Below, piece after piece: positions 27,875 through 35,835 of a stretch of 64,000 nt of DNA. The position numbers and the translations under genes were made by a program. The notes under the pieces are model-generated. The model made no database searches, had not been told where the DNA came from, and saw only the letters and a list, made by a program, of their open reading frames with translations. Each line of letters opens with the position of its first letter. Position 1 is the stretch's first letter. Source of the DNA: Stenotrophomonas maltophilia (GTDB lineage: Bacteria > Pseudomonadota > Gammaproteobacteria > Xanthomonadales > Xanthomonadaceae). The stretch is from contig NZ_NIVS01000014.1 in the NCBI RefSeq assembly GCF_002205165.1, forward strand, positions 1 through 64,000. Direction: 5' to 3'.

Positions 27875-27964
27875 GGCGGGCTTGAACGGGCGTCACCTGC
27901 CGATTGTCATCTGCATATCGCGGCCGCGCTCCAACCGAATCCAACGTTTACGCCGAGGTATGCA

Positions 27965-28090
27965 ATGAAAGTCCTTTCTTCCCTGAAGTCGGCCAAGTCC
28001 CGTCACCGTGACTGCAAGGTCGTCCGTCGCCGCGGCAAGATCTTCGTGATCTGCAAGTCGAACCCGCGTTTCAAGGCTCGCCAGCGCTGA
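27965..28090 (+). CDS. rpmJ: 50S ribosomal protein L36, zinc-independent (YkgO) type
   Basis: A 41-residue protein beginning [16 protein letters not shown] and ending NPRFKARQR, read directly from the DNA. The classical zinc-binding L36 has Cys11, Cys14, Cys27 and His33; here only Cys17 and Cys30 and His14 remain, so the zinc ribbon is lost, as in E. coli YkgO. It is monocistronic, with a good promoter upstream and a strong terminator 53 bases downstream. If it is the only L36 gene of this strain, the ribosome would not need zinc at this position. Confidence 0.93.
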   Translation: MKVLSSLKSAKSRHRDCKVVRRRGKIFVICKSNPRFKARQR

Positions 28091-28142
28091 GCCGGCCGGC
28101 CTTGCGGCCGCCACCGGTCCCTCACCGGGCCGGGCGATGAAC

Positions 28143-28168
28143 AAAAAGCCGCCTCCGGGCGGCTTTTT
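28143..28168 (+). terminator. Strong terminator of rpmJ
   Basis: Stem AAGCCGCC / GGCGGCTT with a UCCG loop, flanked by A5 and followed by T5. A textbook rho-independent terminator, able to work in both directions. Confidence 0.92.
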
Positions 28169-28271
28169 GCTGCCATTTTTGTTGTAATCGCCGGGTCGCC
28201 CTCGGGCAGCGGTCGTCAGACCGGCTGCCGCGGGACCTTCCACCTTCTTGACCACTGGGGAGTAGATCGAG

Positions 28272-28598
28272 ATGAAGCGTTACCTGAGCACCTTGCCGTT
28301 GCTGGCCGTACTGGCCACCTCCAGCGCCCACGCCGACACCCTGCTGATCGACCGCAGCCGTGAAAAGCCCGCCATCGCCCTGCCCGTCCGCGGCCAGAGC
28401 ATGCAGCAGGTCCAGGCCCAGTTCGGCGACCCGGGCGAGCGCCTGGAACCGCGCGGCGGGCAGAAGCGCCAGTGGCCGACGATCAACCGCTGGGTCTACC
28501 CGCAGTTCACCGTCTACTTCGAAAAGCAGAAGGTGATCGACGTGGTGGCCAACCGCGCCGACGCCAACGAGATCGGGCCGAAACCGCCGATCCGCTGA
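28272..28598 (+). CDS. Small exported protein, possible BamE/SmpA-like fold
   Basis: Not firmly recognised. The 108-residue product starts with a Sec signal peptide (YLSTLPLLAVLATSSAHA, then DT, with an AHA cleavage site), so it should be periplasmic. The mature part has VRGQSMQQVQAQFGDP and then VYPQFTVYFEKQKVIDVV, reminiscent of the BamE/SmpA pattern (a GMxxxxVxxxxGxP helix followed by a YF-x-x-x-x-V strand). It lacks a lipobox Cys. A GGGGAG lies about 14 bases before the ATG. It may be co-transcribed with aguA, 45 bases downstream, though the functional link is unclear. Confidence 0.75.
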   Translation: MKRYLSTLPLLAVLATSSAHADTLLIDRSREKPAIALPVRGQSMQQVQAQFGDPGERLEPRGGQKRQWPTINRWVYPQFTVYFEKQKVIDVVANRADANEIGPKPPIR

Positions 28599-28643
28599 CC
28601 CTTTCCCTTTGCCCGCCAGCCGGCGGGCCATCGCATCGAGATC

Positions 28644-29678
28644 ATGAACGACACGCTCCGCTTTCCGGCCGAATGGGAATCCCAGTCCGCCATCCTGATC
28701 GCCTGGCCCCACGCCGACACCGACTGGGCCGACCGCCTGGGTGACGTCGAGGACACCTATATCGCGCTCGTCGCGGCCATCACCCGCTTCCAGCCGGTGG
28801 TGATCATCGTCGCCGACGACGACCTGGAGGCGTACGCCGATGCGCGCCTGCGCTCGAACCGGATCGATACGGACCGCGTGCGGTTCGTGACCGCCCAGTA
28901 CGACGACACCTGGCTGCGCGATTCCGGCCCGATCACGCTCAAGCGTGCCGATGGCGGCTTCCGCCTGCTGGACTTCCGCTTCACCGGCTGGGGCGGCAAG
29001 TTCGACGCCAGCCTGGATGACCAGCTGGTCGGCGTGCTGCATGCCGCAGGCCTGTTCAACAATGCCGAGCTGCAGAGCATTCCGTTCGCCCTGGAAGGCG
29101 GCGGCATCGAGACCGACGGCGCCGGCACCCTGCTGACCACCTGGCAGTGCCTGCACGAGCGTCATCCGGACCGCAGCCGCGAATCGCTCAGCGCGGACCT
29201 GGCCACCTGGCTGGCGCAAGAGCGGGTGCTGTGGCTGGACCATGGCTATCTGGAAGGCGACGACACCGACGCCCACATCGATACCCTGGCCCGCTTCGCC
29301 TCGACCGACAGCATCGTTTACCAGGCCTGCGATGACGCCAGCGATTCGCACTACGCCGAACTGCAGGCGATGGGCGCTGAACTGGCGGCGCTGCGTACCG
29401 CCGACGGCCAGCCGTACCGCCTGTTCCCGCTGCCGTGGGCGCAGCCGGTGATCGATGAAGGTCGACGCCTGGCCGCTTCCTATGCGAACTACCTGATCCT
29501 CAATGGCGCGGTGTTGATGCCGGCCTATGGGGATGTTGCGGACGAGGCTGCACGCGCGGTGCTGGCGCAGGCCTATCCGGACCGCGAGATCGTGCCGGTG
29601 CCGTGCCGCTCGCTGATCTGGCAGAACGGCAGCCTGCACTGCATCACGATGCAGCTGCCGGCGGGGTTGCTGGCCTGA
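28644..29678 (+). CDS. aguA: Agmatine deiminase
   Basis: Hydrolyses agmatine to N-carbamoylputrescine and ammonia, a step of putrescine synthesis or arginine use. The 344-residue protein has the guanidino-modifying-enzyme motifs: DTWLRDSGPI near residue 90, GGGIETDGAGTLLTT, and the catalytic Cys in NGSLHCITMQ near the C-terminus. The acidic FRFTGWGGKFD segment is typical. The next enzyme of the pathway is encoded 250 bases downstream. Confidence 0.96.
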   Translation: MNDTLRFPAEWESQSAILIAWPHADTDWADRLGDVEDTYIALVAAITRFQPVVIIVADDDLEAYADARLRSNRIDTDRVRFVTAQYDDTWLRDSGPITLKRADGGFRLLDFRFTGWGGKFDASLDDQLVGVLHAAGLFNNAELQSIPFALEGGGIETDGAGTLLTTWQCLHERHPDRSRESLSADLATWLAQERVLWLDHGYLEGDDTDAHIDTLARFASTDSIVYQACDDASDSHYAELQAMGAELAALRTADGQPYRLFPLPWAQPVIDEGRRLAASYANYLILNGAVLMPAYGDVADEAARAVLAQAYPDREIVPVPCRSLIWQNGSLHCITMQLPAGLLA

Positions 29679-29759
29679 TCGGCCAGTGAGCCCCTCGGCC
29701 TGGCGGGCCGGAGCTCCGACCCGCCTTCGACAGTGGGTCGGCCGCCAACGGAAGAGCGA

Positions 29760-29786
29760 CAGGCCACGACGGATGGTCGTGGCCTG
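29760..29786. repeat. Hairpin between aguA and aguB, REP-like
   Basis: 11-bp perfect arms (CAGGCCACGAC / GTCGTGGCCTG) around a 5-base loop. The stem resembles the palindrome at 56099, which does carry the CTAC end. No T-run follows. Confidence 0.55.
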
Positions 29787-29812
29787 ACTGCTGACGTTCC
29801 AGTCACCCTGCG

Positions 29813-29835
29813 GAGCCGGCCAGCGGCCGGCACTG
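29813..29835 (-). repeat. Degenerate REP element between aguA and aguB
   Basis: GCCGGCC and GGCCGGC around a 3-base loop, then ACTGC where the SMAG elements would have ACTAC. It is probably a decayed copy in minus orientation. The remainder of the 29679-29928 gap shows nothing else. Confidence 0.5.
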
Positions 29836-29928
29836 CCGACGCGTGGGTGTCACCCATTTAGCAGCCAGCACGCTGCGTGCACCCATCCGCGATAAACTGC
29901 GTTTTTCCCCTTGCAGGACCGTCTCCGG

Positions 29929-30816
29929 ATGAGCTCACGCCACACCCTTTCCGTCGCCCTGATCCAGGAGCGCAACCACGGCGATGCCGAGGCCAATCTG
30001 GCCGTCATCGAAGCGCGCGTGGCTGAAGCGGCCGCGCAGGGTGCCAAGCTGATCCTGCTGCAGGAACTGCACAACGGTGCGTACTTCTGCCAGCACGAGT
30101 CGGTCGATGAGTTCGATCTGGCCGAGCCGATCCCGGGCCCGAGCACCGAGCGCCTGGGCGCATTGGCCAGGAAGCACAGCGTGGTGATCGTCGGGTCGCT
30201 GTTCGAGCGCCGCGCGGCCGGGCTGTACCACAACACGGCCGTGGTCTTCGAGAAAGACGGCACGCTGCTCGGCAAGTACCGCAAGATGCACATTCCGGAC
30301 GATCCGGGCTTCTACGAGAAGTTCTACTTCACCCCGGGCGATCTGGGTTTCACCCCGATCGACACTTCGGTGGGTCGCCTTGGCGTGCTCGTGTGCTGGG
30401 ACCAGTGGTATCCGGAAGCCGCCCGCCTGATGGCGCTGGCCGGTGCCGAGCTGGTGCTGTACCCCACCGCGATCGGCTGGGACCCGGATGATCAGCAGGA
30501 TGAGCAGGGCCGCCAGCGCGATGCGTGGGTGCTCAGCCATCGTGGCCATGCCGTGGCCAACGGCGTGCCGGTGCTGAGCTGCAACCGCGTTGGCCATGAG
30601 GCCTCGCCGCTGGGCGCGTCGGGCATCCAGTTCTGGGGCAACAGCCATGTGCTTGGCCCGCAGGGCGAGTTCATCGCCGAGGCCGGTGGCGAGCCGACCG
30701 TGCTGGTCTGCGATGTGGACCTGCAGCGCAGCGAACACGTCCGCCGCATCTGGCCGTTCCTGCGTGATCGCCGCATCGATGCGTACGGCGATCTGCTCAA
30801 GCGCTACATCGACTGA
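29929..30816 (+). CDS. aguB: N-carbamoylputrescine amidase
   Basis: Nitrilase-superfamily enzyme converting N-carbamoylputrescine to putrescine, CO2 and ammonia. The Glu-Lys-Cys triad is visible: Glu46 in LLQELHNG, Lys in GKYRKMHIPDD, and Cys in VLVCWDQWYPEAA. Length 295 fits. I chose the ATG giving MSSRHTLSVALIQER; an upstream TTG would add six residues. With aguA it completes agmatine-to-putrescine conversion. Confidence 0.96.
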   Translation: MSSRHTLSVALIQERNHGDAEANLAVIEARVAEAAAQGAKLILLQELHNGAYFCQHESVDEFDLAEPIPGPSTERLGALARKHSVVIVGSLFERRAAGLYHNTAVVFEKDGTLLGKYRKMHIPDDPGFYEKFYFTPGDLGFTPIDTSVGRLGVLVCWDQWYPEAARLMALAGAELVLYPTAIGWDPDDQQDEQGRQRDAWVLSHRGHAVANGVPVLSCNRVGHEASPLGASGIQFWGNSHVLGPQGEFIAEAGGEPTVLVCDVDLQRSEHVRRIWPFLRDRRIDAYGDLLKRYID

Positions 30817-30835
30817 CCCACCAGGACACCCCACC

Positions 30836-31366
30836 GTGACCGTGCAGCTGCGCGACGCCACCGATGCCGATATCGCGGCCATCACCGCGATCTATGCGGT
30901 GGAAGTGACCGACTTCGTCAACACTTACGAGTACGAGATTCCGGATGCGGCGGAAATGCGCCGCCGCATGCAGGACATCGTCGGCCGTGGGTTTCCGTAC
31001 ATCGTGGCCGAGGTCGACGGCCAGGTGGCCGGTTATGCCTACGCCAATACCTACCGCGGCCGGATCGCCTACCAGTGGACCGTGGAGAACTCGGTTTACG
31101 TGGATGCGGCCTTCCAGGGCCGCGGCGTCGGCACCGCGCTGATGCAGGGCCTGATCGATGCCTGCGTCGCGCGTGGTTACCGGCAGATGGTGGCCGTCAT
31201 CGGCGGGCCGACCAACACCGCCTCCATCAAACTGCACGAGCGTTTCGGTTTCCATACCGTCGGCGTTTTCCGCGGCCTCGGCCGCAAGCATGGCCGCTGG
31301 CTGGATACCGTCCAGATGCAGCGCGCGCTCGGCGATGGTGCCGACAGCGCCCCTTCGAATGAATGA
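30836..31366 (+). CDS. GNAT acetyltransferase, phosphinothricin/methionine-sulfoximine type
   Basis: Predicted to acetylate the amino group of a glutamate-analogue such as methionine sulfoximine, as Pat/MddA proteins do. The 176-residue sequence has the acetyl-CoA loop in QGRGVGTALMQGLI, preceded by TVENSVYVDAAF, and later IGGPTNTASIKLHERFGF and GRKHGRWLDTVQMQ, all typical of this subfamily. The start is a GTG, 19 bases after the aguB stop, with AGGA upstream; a second GTG lies two codons further. It probably shares a transcript with aguB. Substrate is inferred. Confidence 0.85.
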   Translation: MTVQLRDATDADIAAITAIYAVEVTDFVNTYEYEIPDAAEMRRRMQDIVGRGFPYIVAEVDGQVAGYAYANTYRGRIAYQWTVENSVYVDAAFQGRGVGTALMQGLIDACVARGYRQMVAVIGGPTNTASIKLHERFGFHTVGVFRGLGRKHGRWLDTVQMQRALGDGADSAPSNE

Positions 31367-31370
31367 TGCA

Positions 31371-32591
31371 ATGACCGATACCCTGATTGACGCCGGCGAC
31401 ACGTTGTTCGCCGGCCAGCCCGTTCGCATCGTCGAACGCGATGGCGTGCGCTACACCCTGCTGGGCACTGCGCACGTCTCGCAGGCCAGCGTGGAAGCGG
31501 TGGAACGTGCAATTGAAAGCGGCCGCTTCGATGCGGTCGCGGTCGAACTGGACGCGCAGCGCCTGCAGGCACTGACCAACCCGGATGCCCTGGCCAAGCT
31601 GGACCTGGTCGAGGTGATCCGCAAGGGTCGTGTCGCCCTGTTTGCGGCCAACCTGGCCTTGGCCGCCTACCAGCGCCGCCTGGCCGAGCAGCTGGAGATC
31701 GAGCCGGGTGCCGAGCTCAAGCGCGCGGTGGTGATGGCCAACGAACGCAACCTGCCGGTGCACCTGATCGACCGCGAGGTCGGCCTGACCTTCAAGCGCG
31801 CTTCGCAGCGGCTGGGCTTCTTCGGCAAGATCAAGCTGGTGATGGGCCTGGGCGCTGGCCTGTTCGCCTCCGAGGAAGTCGGCGAAGACGAGATCGAGAA
31901 GCTCAAGCAGGGCGACATGCTCGAAGCCAGCTTCGGCGAGTTCGCCAGCGAGAGCCCGGCCCTGTACGAAACCATCATCGGCGAACGCGACCGCTACATG
32001 GCCACGCGCCTGCGTGAAGTGCATGACCCGGCCCAGCGCGAAGTGCTGGCCGTTGTTGGTGCCGGTCATCTGGCCGGCTTGGCCAAGTACCTGGAAACCG
32101 ACACCGACGCGCCGGGCCCGCTGCGCGAGTCGCTGGAAGACGTGCCCAAGAAGCGCAACATTCCGTGGATCACGCTGGCGATCCTGGCCATCGTGCTGAC
32201 CGGCATCGGCGTGGGCTTCTATCGCGGTGGCCTTGGCGTCGGAAGCGAGCTGCTGGCGGTCTGGGCGATGTATACCGGCGGCCTGGCCGGCCTGGGCTGC
32301 CTGTTGGCCGGCAGCCACCCGCTGAGCATCCTGACCGCGATCGTGGTGGCGCCGTTCAAGCCGTTCCGCCTGAGCATCCCGACCGGTGCGTTCTCGGCCC
32401 TGGTGGAAGCGCGCCTGCGCAAGCCGGCCTACGAGGATTTCCTGAAGCTGCGCGATGACGCGCAGAGCGTCAGGGGCTGGTACCGCAACCGGGTGACCCG
32501 TGTGGTGCTGACCTTCATGCTGACCAACCTGGGCAGCATGCTCGGCTTGTGGCTGACCGGGTTCCAGGTGTGGGGCAAGGTCGCGGGCTGA
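31371..32591 (+). CDS. TraB family protein, membrane-anchored
   Basis: Member of the TraB/PrgY family, named from the enterococcal pheromone shutdown protein; the biochemical role is not settled. Residues 10-260 form the soluble TraB domain, with the signature LLGTAHVS near residue 30, then FDAVAVELDAQRL and VVGAGHLAGLAKYL. Residues 265-406 are hydrophobic, with several membrane segments starting at IPWITLAILAIVLTGIGVGF. I chose the ATG at 31371; an in-frame ATG 12 bases upstream overlaps the end of the acetyltransferase gene. A strong terminator follows. Confidence 0.85.
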   Translation: MTDTLIDAGDTLFAGQPVRIVERDGVRYTLLGTAHVSQASVEAVERAIESGRFDAVAVELDAQRLQALTNPDALAKLDLVEVIRKGRVALFAANLALAAYQRRLAEQLEIEPGAELKRAVVMANERNLPVHLIDREVGLTFKRASQRLGFFGKIKLVMGLGAGLFASEEVGEDEIEKLKQGDMLEASFGEFASESPALYETIIGERDRYMATRLREVHDPAQREVLAVVGAGHLAGLAKYLETDTDAPGPLRESLEDVPKKRNIPWITLAILAIVLTGIGVGFYRGGLGVGSELLAVWAMYTGGLAGLGCLLAGSHPLSILTAIVVAPFKPFRLSIPTGAFSALVEARLRKPAYEDFLKLRDDAQSVRGWYRNRVTRVVLTFMLTNLGSMLGLWLTGFQVWGKVAG

Positions 32592-32613
32592 TTTCCGCGC
32601 CGGCTGTGAATCG

Positions 32614-32641
32614 AAAGGCCACGCACTGCGTGGCCTTTTTT
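32614..32641 (+). terminator. Terminator after the TraB gene
   Basis: Stem AAGGCCACGC / GCGTGGCCTT with a 3-base loop followed by a T-run to 32641. It closes the plus-strand group that begins with aguA or aguB. Confidence 0.9.
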
Positions 32642-32670
32642 GTGCCCGGATGTGGAGCCCCGGGTAGTGT

Positions 32671-32693
32671 GTAGATCCACGCCATGCATGGAT
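32671..32693 (+). repeat. REP element, GTAG-headed, ATCCA-stem subfamily
   Basis: GTAG followed by ATCCA ... TGGAT with an inner palindrome around CGCCATGC. It lies between the convergent TraB and RND genes. The layout is SMAG-like but the stem is distinct from the GCCGACC group. Confidence 0.65.
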
Positions 32694-32702
32694 GCGTTCG
32701 CG

Positions 32703-32731
32703 AAAAAAGGAGGCCCGCCCAGCGGGCCTCC
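32703..32731 (-). terminator. Terminator of the RND efflux operon
   Basis: On the minus strand GGAGGCCCGC and GCGGGCCTCC pair around a 3-base loop and are followed by six T residues. It begins eight bases after the stop of the second pump gene. Confidence 0.9.
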
Positions 32732-32739
32732 ATGCACCC

Positions 32740-35700
32740 TCACACCGATTCTGCGCCCGGCTCGACCACCGGGGCTTCGACGCCGCGGCCGCGCGCGCGC
32801 TGGATGATCCGCGACACCGCCGTGCTCATGTCATCGAGCATGGCGTAGATGGTCGGCAGGAACAGCAGGCTGACCACCGTGGAGAACGCCAGGCCGCCGG
32901 CGATGGCGCGGGCCATCGGGTAGTACGGCGGGCCGTTGCCGAGCAGCTGGGTGTCGGTCATGGAGATCGGGATCATCGCCAGGATCGCGGTCCCCATCGT
33001 CATCATGATCGGGCGCAGGCGCTCGCGTGAGCCTTCCACCAGGGCCTGGGTCCGGCCCATGCCGCGGCGGCGCAGGTTGTTGATGTGCTCGATCATCACG
33101 ATGCCGTTGTTCACCACCACGCCCATCAACACCAAGATGCCGATGAAGGACATGATCCCGAACGAGGTGCCGGTTATCCAGAACAGCCAGAACACCCCGA
33201 AGATCGAGAACAGCACGCCGCTCATGATCGCGGCCGGGAACAGCAGCGACTCGAACACGGCCGCCATCACCACGTAGATCATCACCAGCGCGATCACCAG
33301 ATTGAACATCATCTGCGCCATCGCTTCGTTGTCATCGCCGTAGTCGCCGCCGTCGAAGCTGAAGGTGTAGCCGGCCGGGAAGCTCATCGGCTTGAGCGTT
33401 TCCTCCATCGCCTTGCGACCGTCCGGCACGGTCACCTTCTCGGCCAGGTTGGCCTTGATGGTCAGCGTGGTCTGACGGTTGGTGCGGCCGATCTGGGTGG
33501 CCGAGGGCTTGATCGCCACATCGACCAGGCTCAGCAGGGGTACCGAGCGGCCATCGCCAGTGCGCACGGTGTAGCTGGCCAGGTCCTCCGGGCTGCTCTG
33601 CTCGGCACCGGCGAAGCGCACCCATACCGGCACTTCGCTGTCGCCGCGGCGGAACTCGCGCAGTGGCGCGCCCCGCAGGGCCAGGCCGACGAAGCTGGCC
33701 ACCTGCTCGGCATTGAAGCCGAACGCCGCCGCGCGCTCGCGGTCCACATGGATGGACAGCTCGCTGCCCTTCTCGCCGTTGTCGATGCGCACGTCGCGCA
33801 GTTCCTTGCGCTGGGCCAGCAGCGGCACTACTTCCTCGCCGATCTCCTGCAGCATCTTGGTCGAGTCGCCCACCAGCTGCACCTGCACCTGGTTGTTGCC
33901 ACCGCCACCACCGTCGCCCGAGTTGCCGACCACGTAATCGGCACGCGCCGAACGCGGCAGGCCCTTGCGCAGTGCCTCCTGCACGGCCGGCATGTTCTTG
34001 GCGTGCTCGGTGTCGAAGGTCACGATCGTGCTGCTGCCTTCCTGCTCGCTGTACCAGGAGTAGACCTGGGTGATGTGCAGCTCCTCGCGGTGATCGTCCA
34101 GGTAGCGTTCGACGCGGGCCACTTCCTCGGACATCTGGCCGAAGGTGTAGGCGCCCTTCCAGTTGTAGCCGATGAACACCTCGTGGCCGCCCTCGCCACC
34201 GAACATGTCGATCTTGGTCAGCTTCATCGGCACCAGGCTGATCAGGATCACCATCACGATGCCGAACACGCTCCAGCCGCGGTGCTCCAGGGTCCACTGC
34301 AGCAGCGTGGCGTAGCGGCGCTGCAGGCGGGCGATCACGCCGCTGTTGGAATGCACCAGCTTGGGGGTCTGCATGCGCGCGGACAGCATCGGGATCAGGC
34401 TCACCGCGACCAGCCAGGAGGCCAGCAGCGAGACCGAGATCGTGATCGCGATCTGCGACATGAAGATGCTGATGTTGTTGGTTTCGCCGAACAGGTTCGG
34501 CACGAACACGATGCAGTGGCACAGCGTACCGGCGCTCAGCGCGATGGCCACGTTGCGGGTGCCGATGATCGAAGCCAGCCGCGGCTGGTCGGGCATCCGC
34601 TCGCGTTCCTGGTAGATGCTCTCCACCACCACCACGGCGTTGTCCACCAGCATGCCGACCGCCAGCAGCAGCCCCATCATGGTCAGGATATTGAGGGTGA
34701 CACCGGCGAAGTACATGAAGCCCAGCGTGATCACGAAACAGATCGGGATCGCCAGGGTCACCATCAGCGTGGACGGCCAATGGCGCAGGAAGAAGAACAG
34801 CACCGTGATCGACAGCAGCAGCCCCACCGCGCCGGCCTCGGCCAGCTCCAGCAGCGAGGACGTCACCATCTTGCCCTGGTTGTCGATCACCTTGATCTGC
34901 ACATCGCGCATGGAGGGCTGCTTGCGGATCGCCTCGACCTCGGCCAATGCCGCACGCGAGACTTCCACCAGGTTGGCGCTGCGCTCCTTGAAGATGTCCA
35001 GCCCCACCGCCGGGTTGCCATCCAGGCGCCGGCCGTAGTTCATGCGCGTGGGCTTGAGCCGGATCTCGGCGATGTCGCCCAGGCGCAGGCCCTTGTTGTC
35101 GATGACCAGATCGCGCAATTCCTGCAGGTCGGTGATCTCGCCCACCGGCTGGATGCGCACGCGCTGTCCGTTGTCGTCGATCTGTCCGGCCGAGATAGAG
35201 AAGTTCAGCGTGCGCAGACGGTCGCTGAGTTCGTTGATGCTCAGGTTATGCGCGGTCAACCGGTCCGGGCTGATCGCGATCTCGACCTCATTCGGCGGGG
35301 CGCCGGAGATGTTGACCCGCGCCACGCCGGGGATGCGTTCGATCCGCCGCTTGAACTCGCGGTCGAGCATGTCGTACGCGCCGGTCAGGTCGGTCGCACT
35401 GGCCAGGCGTACCTTCAGCACCGGGTCGTCGCTGCTGGACCACTTGAACACGTTGTAGCGCTGCAGGTCGTCAGGCAGGTCGCTGCGGATCGCATCGATG
35501 CGCTCACGGGCATCGGACGCCGCGATGGCGATGTCGCGGTCCCAGTCGGTGAACTCGATGAAGATGCTGGCGCCTTCGGACGTGGCCGAGGAGCGCATGC
35601 GCTTGATCCCGGTCATCGTCGCCAGCGCTTCTTCGGTCGGCCGGATGATGTTGCGCTCGACCTCTTCCGGGGTGGAGCCGGTATACGGCACCTGCACGAA

Positions 35701-35835
35701 CAGGAACGGTGCGGAGATGTCCGGCAGCGCCTCCAGCGGCAGCCGGAACGAGGCGATCAGGCCCACCACCGCCAACGACACAAAACACATGATCGTGGTG
35801 ATGGGCCGGCGGATGGAGAACTCGGCAATGCTCAT
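32740..35835 (-). CDS. RND efflux transporter permease subunit (HAE-1 type), second pump
   Basis: Inner-membrane, proton-driven drug exporter of the AcrB superfamily, 1031 residues, normal length. It starts MSIAEFSIRRPITTIMCFVSL with the first membrane helix, and has the VPYTGSTPEEVE porter segment near residue 50. TM4 carries GMLVDNAVVVVES: the first of the two usual acidic residues is kept, but the second is Asn. A second set of membrane helices fills the C-terminal half (for example NNGIVMIEHINNL). The start overlaps the stop of the first pump gene as ATGA. Two pumps sharing one adaptor resembles MdtBC-type heteromers; substrates are unknown. Confidence 0.9.
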   Translation of the reverse strand: MSIAEFSIRRPITTIMCFVSLAVVGLIASFRLPLEALPDISAPFLFVQVPYTGSTPEEVERNIIRPTEEALATMTGIKRMRSSATSEGASIFIEFTDWDRDIAIAASDARERIDAIRSDLPDDLQRYNVFKWSSSDDPVLKVRLASATDLTGAYDMLDREFKRRIERIPGVARVNISGAPPNEVEIAISPDRLTAHNLSINELSDRLRTLNFSISAGQIDDNGQRVRIQPVGEITDLQELRDLVIDNKGLRLGDIAEIRLKPTRMNYGRRLDGNPAVGLDIFKERSANLVEVSRAALAEVEAIRKQPSMRDVQIKVIDNQGKMVTSSLLELAEAGAVGLLLSITVLFFFLRHWPSTLMVTLAIPICFVITLGFMYFAGVTLNILTMMGLLLAVGMLVDNAVVVVESIYQERERMPDQPRLASIIGTRNVAIALSAGTLCHCIVFVPNLFGETNNISIFMSQIAITISVSLLASWLVAVSLIPMLSARMQTPKLVHSNSGVIARLQRRYATLLQWTLEHRGWSVFGIVMVILISLVPMKLTKIDMFGGEGGHEVFIGYNWKGAYTFGQMSEEVARVERYLDDHREELHITQVYSWYSEQEGSSTIVTFDTEHAKNMPAVQEALRKGLPRSARADYVVGNSGDGGGGGNNQVQVQLVGDSTKMLQEIGEEVVPLLAQRKELRDVRIDNGEKGSELSIHVDRERAAAFGFNAEQVASFVGLALRGAPLREFRRGDSEVPVWVRFAGAEQSSPEDLASYTVRTGDGRSVPLLSLVDVAIKPSATQIGRTNRQTTLTIKANLAEKVTVPDGRKAMEETLKPMSFPAGYTFSFDGGDYGDDNEAMAQMMFNLVIALVMIYVVMAAVFESLLFPAAIMSGVLFSIFGVFWLFWITGTSFGIMSFIGILVLMGVVVNNGIVMIEHINNLRRRGMGRTQALVEGSRERLRPIMMTMGTAILAMIPISMTDTQLLGNGPPYYPMARAIAGGLAFSTVVSLLFLPTIYAMLDDMSTAVSRIIQRARGRGVEAPVVEPGAESV

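Noticed and set aside
28143-28168. The rpmJ terminator as a REP element
   Set aside because: It has flanking A5 and T5 and no GTAG; it is a standard terminator.
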